From assembly GCA_017794925.1 (NCBI GenBank), contig CP051238.1, forward strand, positions 2,351,138 to 2,415,137: DNA of 64,000 nt. Direction: 5' to 3'. The DNA comes from Aestuariibacter sp. GTDB taxonomy: Bacteria > Pseudomonadota > Gammaproteobacteria > Enterobacterales > Alteromonadaceae. The notes under the pieces were generated by a model, which was not told the origin of the DNA, searched no databases, and saw only the letters and a program-made list of their open reading frames with translations. The position numbers and the translations under genes are program-made. Shown piece after piece: positions 62,692-64,000 of the stretch. Position 1 is the stretch's first letter. Each line of letters opens with the position of its first letter.

Positions 62692-63855
62692 ATGGCCTTC
62701 AAAGTCCTGGTGGTCGACGATTCGAGTTTTTATCGCCGCCGGGTTAAAGATATTCTGAATGAAGACCGTTCACTGGATGTGGTTGGCGAAGCTAGAGATG
62801 GACGCGAAGCAATTGAATTAATCAAAAAGCTGCGTCCTGATGTCGTCACCATGGATGTCGAAATGCCTGTTATGGATGGCATATCCGCAGTGCGACGGAT
62901 TATGGATGAATGTCCTGTTCCCGTAATCATGTTTTCATCACTTACTCATCAGGGTGCCAAAGCGACGCTAGACGCCCTTGATGCGGGTGCGGTGGATTTT
63001 TTACCCAAACGTTTTGAAGAAATTGCGAAAGATCGCAGCGATGCGGCGACGATTCTGCGTACCAAAGTGAGGCTGCTGGCGCGAAGGACACCGTTGTCAA
63101 ATCTCCGCAGACCGTTAACCACACCGTCCAGTGGGACCGTGCGTCGAGCTCCGCCACCACCGCCGGCAAGACCGTTGCCCAGTAATGCGCCAAAAACGTC
63201 TTTTGTCAGAAGTTCATCACTGTTAACAGGTCGAACTGAAGCGGTTGAGCCTCAGATTGTTTCGCAAGTCCGACGCAGTGGTAAGCGGTATCGTTGTCTG
63301 GCGATTGGCGCCTCCACAGGAGGTCCTGTTGCATTGCAAAAAGTACTAAGTGCATTGCCAGAGGGATTCAGCTACCCGATATTTTTGGTTCAGCACATGC
63401 CCGGCACGTTTACAAAAGCGTTTGCAGAGCGACTGAATCAACATTGTAAAATACGCGTCAAAGAAGCTGAACATGGCGATGTGGTGCAAAATGGTTGGGC
63501 TTATCTGGCGCCAGGCGGTAAGCAAATGACGGTGGATAAGTCAGCTGGACAACCTAAAATTGTAATAACAGAGTCTGATGCTTCAGATATTGGTTATAAG
63601 CCTAGTGTTGATACGACATTCAATAGTCTTTCAAAAATCTATGGTGGCGACACGTTGGCGGTTATATTAACCGGTATGGGCGCAGATGGCCGGGAAGGTT
63701 GCAGAACACTAAAAGGGCTTGGAGCCAAAGTATGGGCTCAAGATCAGGCCAGCAGTGTTGTCTATGGCATGCCGCAGGCTGTGACCGTCGATAAGCTGGC
63801 GGAAATTAACATTAACATAGATGATATAGGTAGCTGCATTATCACCGAGATGTAA
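62692..63855 (+). CDS. cheB: Chemotaxis methylesterase CheB
   Basis: 387 residues. The receiver domain has DD near residue 11 and a phospho-acceptor Asp in MDVEMPVMDG. A long Pro-rich linker (RRAPPPPPARPLP) precedes the esterase domain with catalytic Ser in GASTGGP, His in QHMPGTFT and Asp in GMGADGREG. It demethylates receptors for adaptation. The linker is longer than in E. coli CheB. Confidence 0.95.
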   Translation: MAFKVLVVDDSSFYRRRVKDILNEDRSLDVVGEARDGREAIELIKKLRPDVVTMDVEMPVMDGISAVRRIMDECPVPVIMFSSLTHQGAKATLDALDAGAVDFLPKRFEEIAKDRSDAATILRTKVRLLARRTPLSNLRRPLTTPSSGTVRRAPPPPPARPLPSNAPKTSFVRSSSLLTGRTEAVEPQIVSQVRRSGKRYRCLAIGASTGGPVALQKVLSALPEGFSYPIFLVQHMPGTFTKAFAERLNQHCKIRVKEAEHGDVVQNGWAYLAPGGKQMTVDKSAGQPKIVITESDASDIGYKPSVDTTFNSLSKIYGGDTLAVILTGMGADGREGCRTLKGLGAKVWAQDQASSVVYGMPQAVTVDKLAEININIDDIGSCIITEM

Positions 63856-63892
63856 CCGGTGAGCCAATATTAGCGCTGGTGGGAGAGTAGCA

Positions 63893-64000
63893 GTGAAAAT
63901 CTGGACCATTGCCAACCAAAAAGGCGGGGTAGGGAAAACAACCACAACCGTAACACTGGGAGGCTTACTGGCGAAGCAGGGCCACAATGTGTTGTTAGTG
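63893..64000 (+). CDS. ParA/Soj-like ATPase after cheB (3' partial)
   Basis: A GTG start at 63893 with GGGAGAG upstream opens a frame running off the window. The first 36 residues read as a ParA-type deviant Walker A (NQKGGVGKTTT) followed by a helix and the VLLV strand. In Vibrio and Pseudomonas the ParA homologue at this place (ParC/ParP system) positions chemotaxis arrays at the pole; that role is inferred from position. Confidence 0.85.
   Translation, partial: MKIWTIANQKGGVGKTTTTVTLGGLLAKQGHNVLLV

Overview
The window is from a marine-type gammaproteobacterium, most likely an Alteromonadales member (Alteromonas/Aestuariibacter/Glaciecola-like). The basis is a polar-flagellum locus in the Vibrio/Alteromonas/Pseudomonas order: flrABC, fliEFGHIJKLMNOPQR, flhBAFG, fliA, cheYZAB and a ParA-like gene. 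No taxonomic search could be run, so the genus is a guess.

Region 1 (1-11967) holds surface-sugar genes. A tightly packed + strand operon (2-8730) encodes pyruvate-dehydrogenase-type E1 alpha and beta without E2/E3, a transketolase split into two genes, three SDRs, a zinc-binding C-methyltransferase, an FkbM methyltransferase and a glycosyltransferase-like protein. It meets, tail to tail, a - strand operon (8727-11967) for a zinc alcohol dehydrogenase, a nucleotidyltransferase-PfkB kinase fusion in reversed HldE order, and a sugar-1-phosphate nucleotidyltransferase. The set reads as synthesis of an unusual, probably branched, activated sugar. A match to the FliA (sigma-28) consensus, TAAG-N15-GCCGATAA, precedes the - strand operon, and an identical pattern lies inside the E1 beta gene, which suggests flagellin glycosylation.

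Region 2 (12246-17517) holds a short flagellin and the flagellar regulators flrA, flrB and flrC; flrBC have a sigma-54 promoter.

Region 3 (17539-40252) is an aromatic-degradation island lodged between flrC and fliE, which are normally adjacent. It has a LysR regulator, an envelope/transport set (DUF1302, DUF1329, Ycf48-like, MMPL), a DmpR/MopR-type phenol sensor, catechol 2,3-dioxygenase followed by the six-subunit phenol hydroxylase, and a lower meta-cleavage operon (dmpC, E, H, I, F, G, an SDR, a second tautomerase and dmpQ). The route is phenol to catechol to 2-hydroxymuconic semialdehyde, then through the 4-oxalocrotonate branch to pyruvate and acetyl-CoA; the hydrolase DmpD is absent. 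Two ATAC-N7-GTAT LysR boxes with the same downstream half-site spacing lie before the transport operon and before dmpC. This suggests LysR controls transport and the lower pathway while DmpR/sigma-54 controls the upper pathway.

Region 4 (40401-64000) is the flagellar structural, export and chemotaxis cluster, with sigma-54 promoter matches before fliE, fliK and (degenerate) flhA and a FliA-like match inside cheZ upstream of cheA. CheA has no recognisable P2 domain; its linker carries three 44-residue-spaced copies of a peptide resembling the CheY-binding ends of FliM and CheZ. No rRNA, tRNA, CRISPR, IS or integrase was seen.
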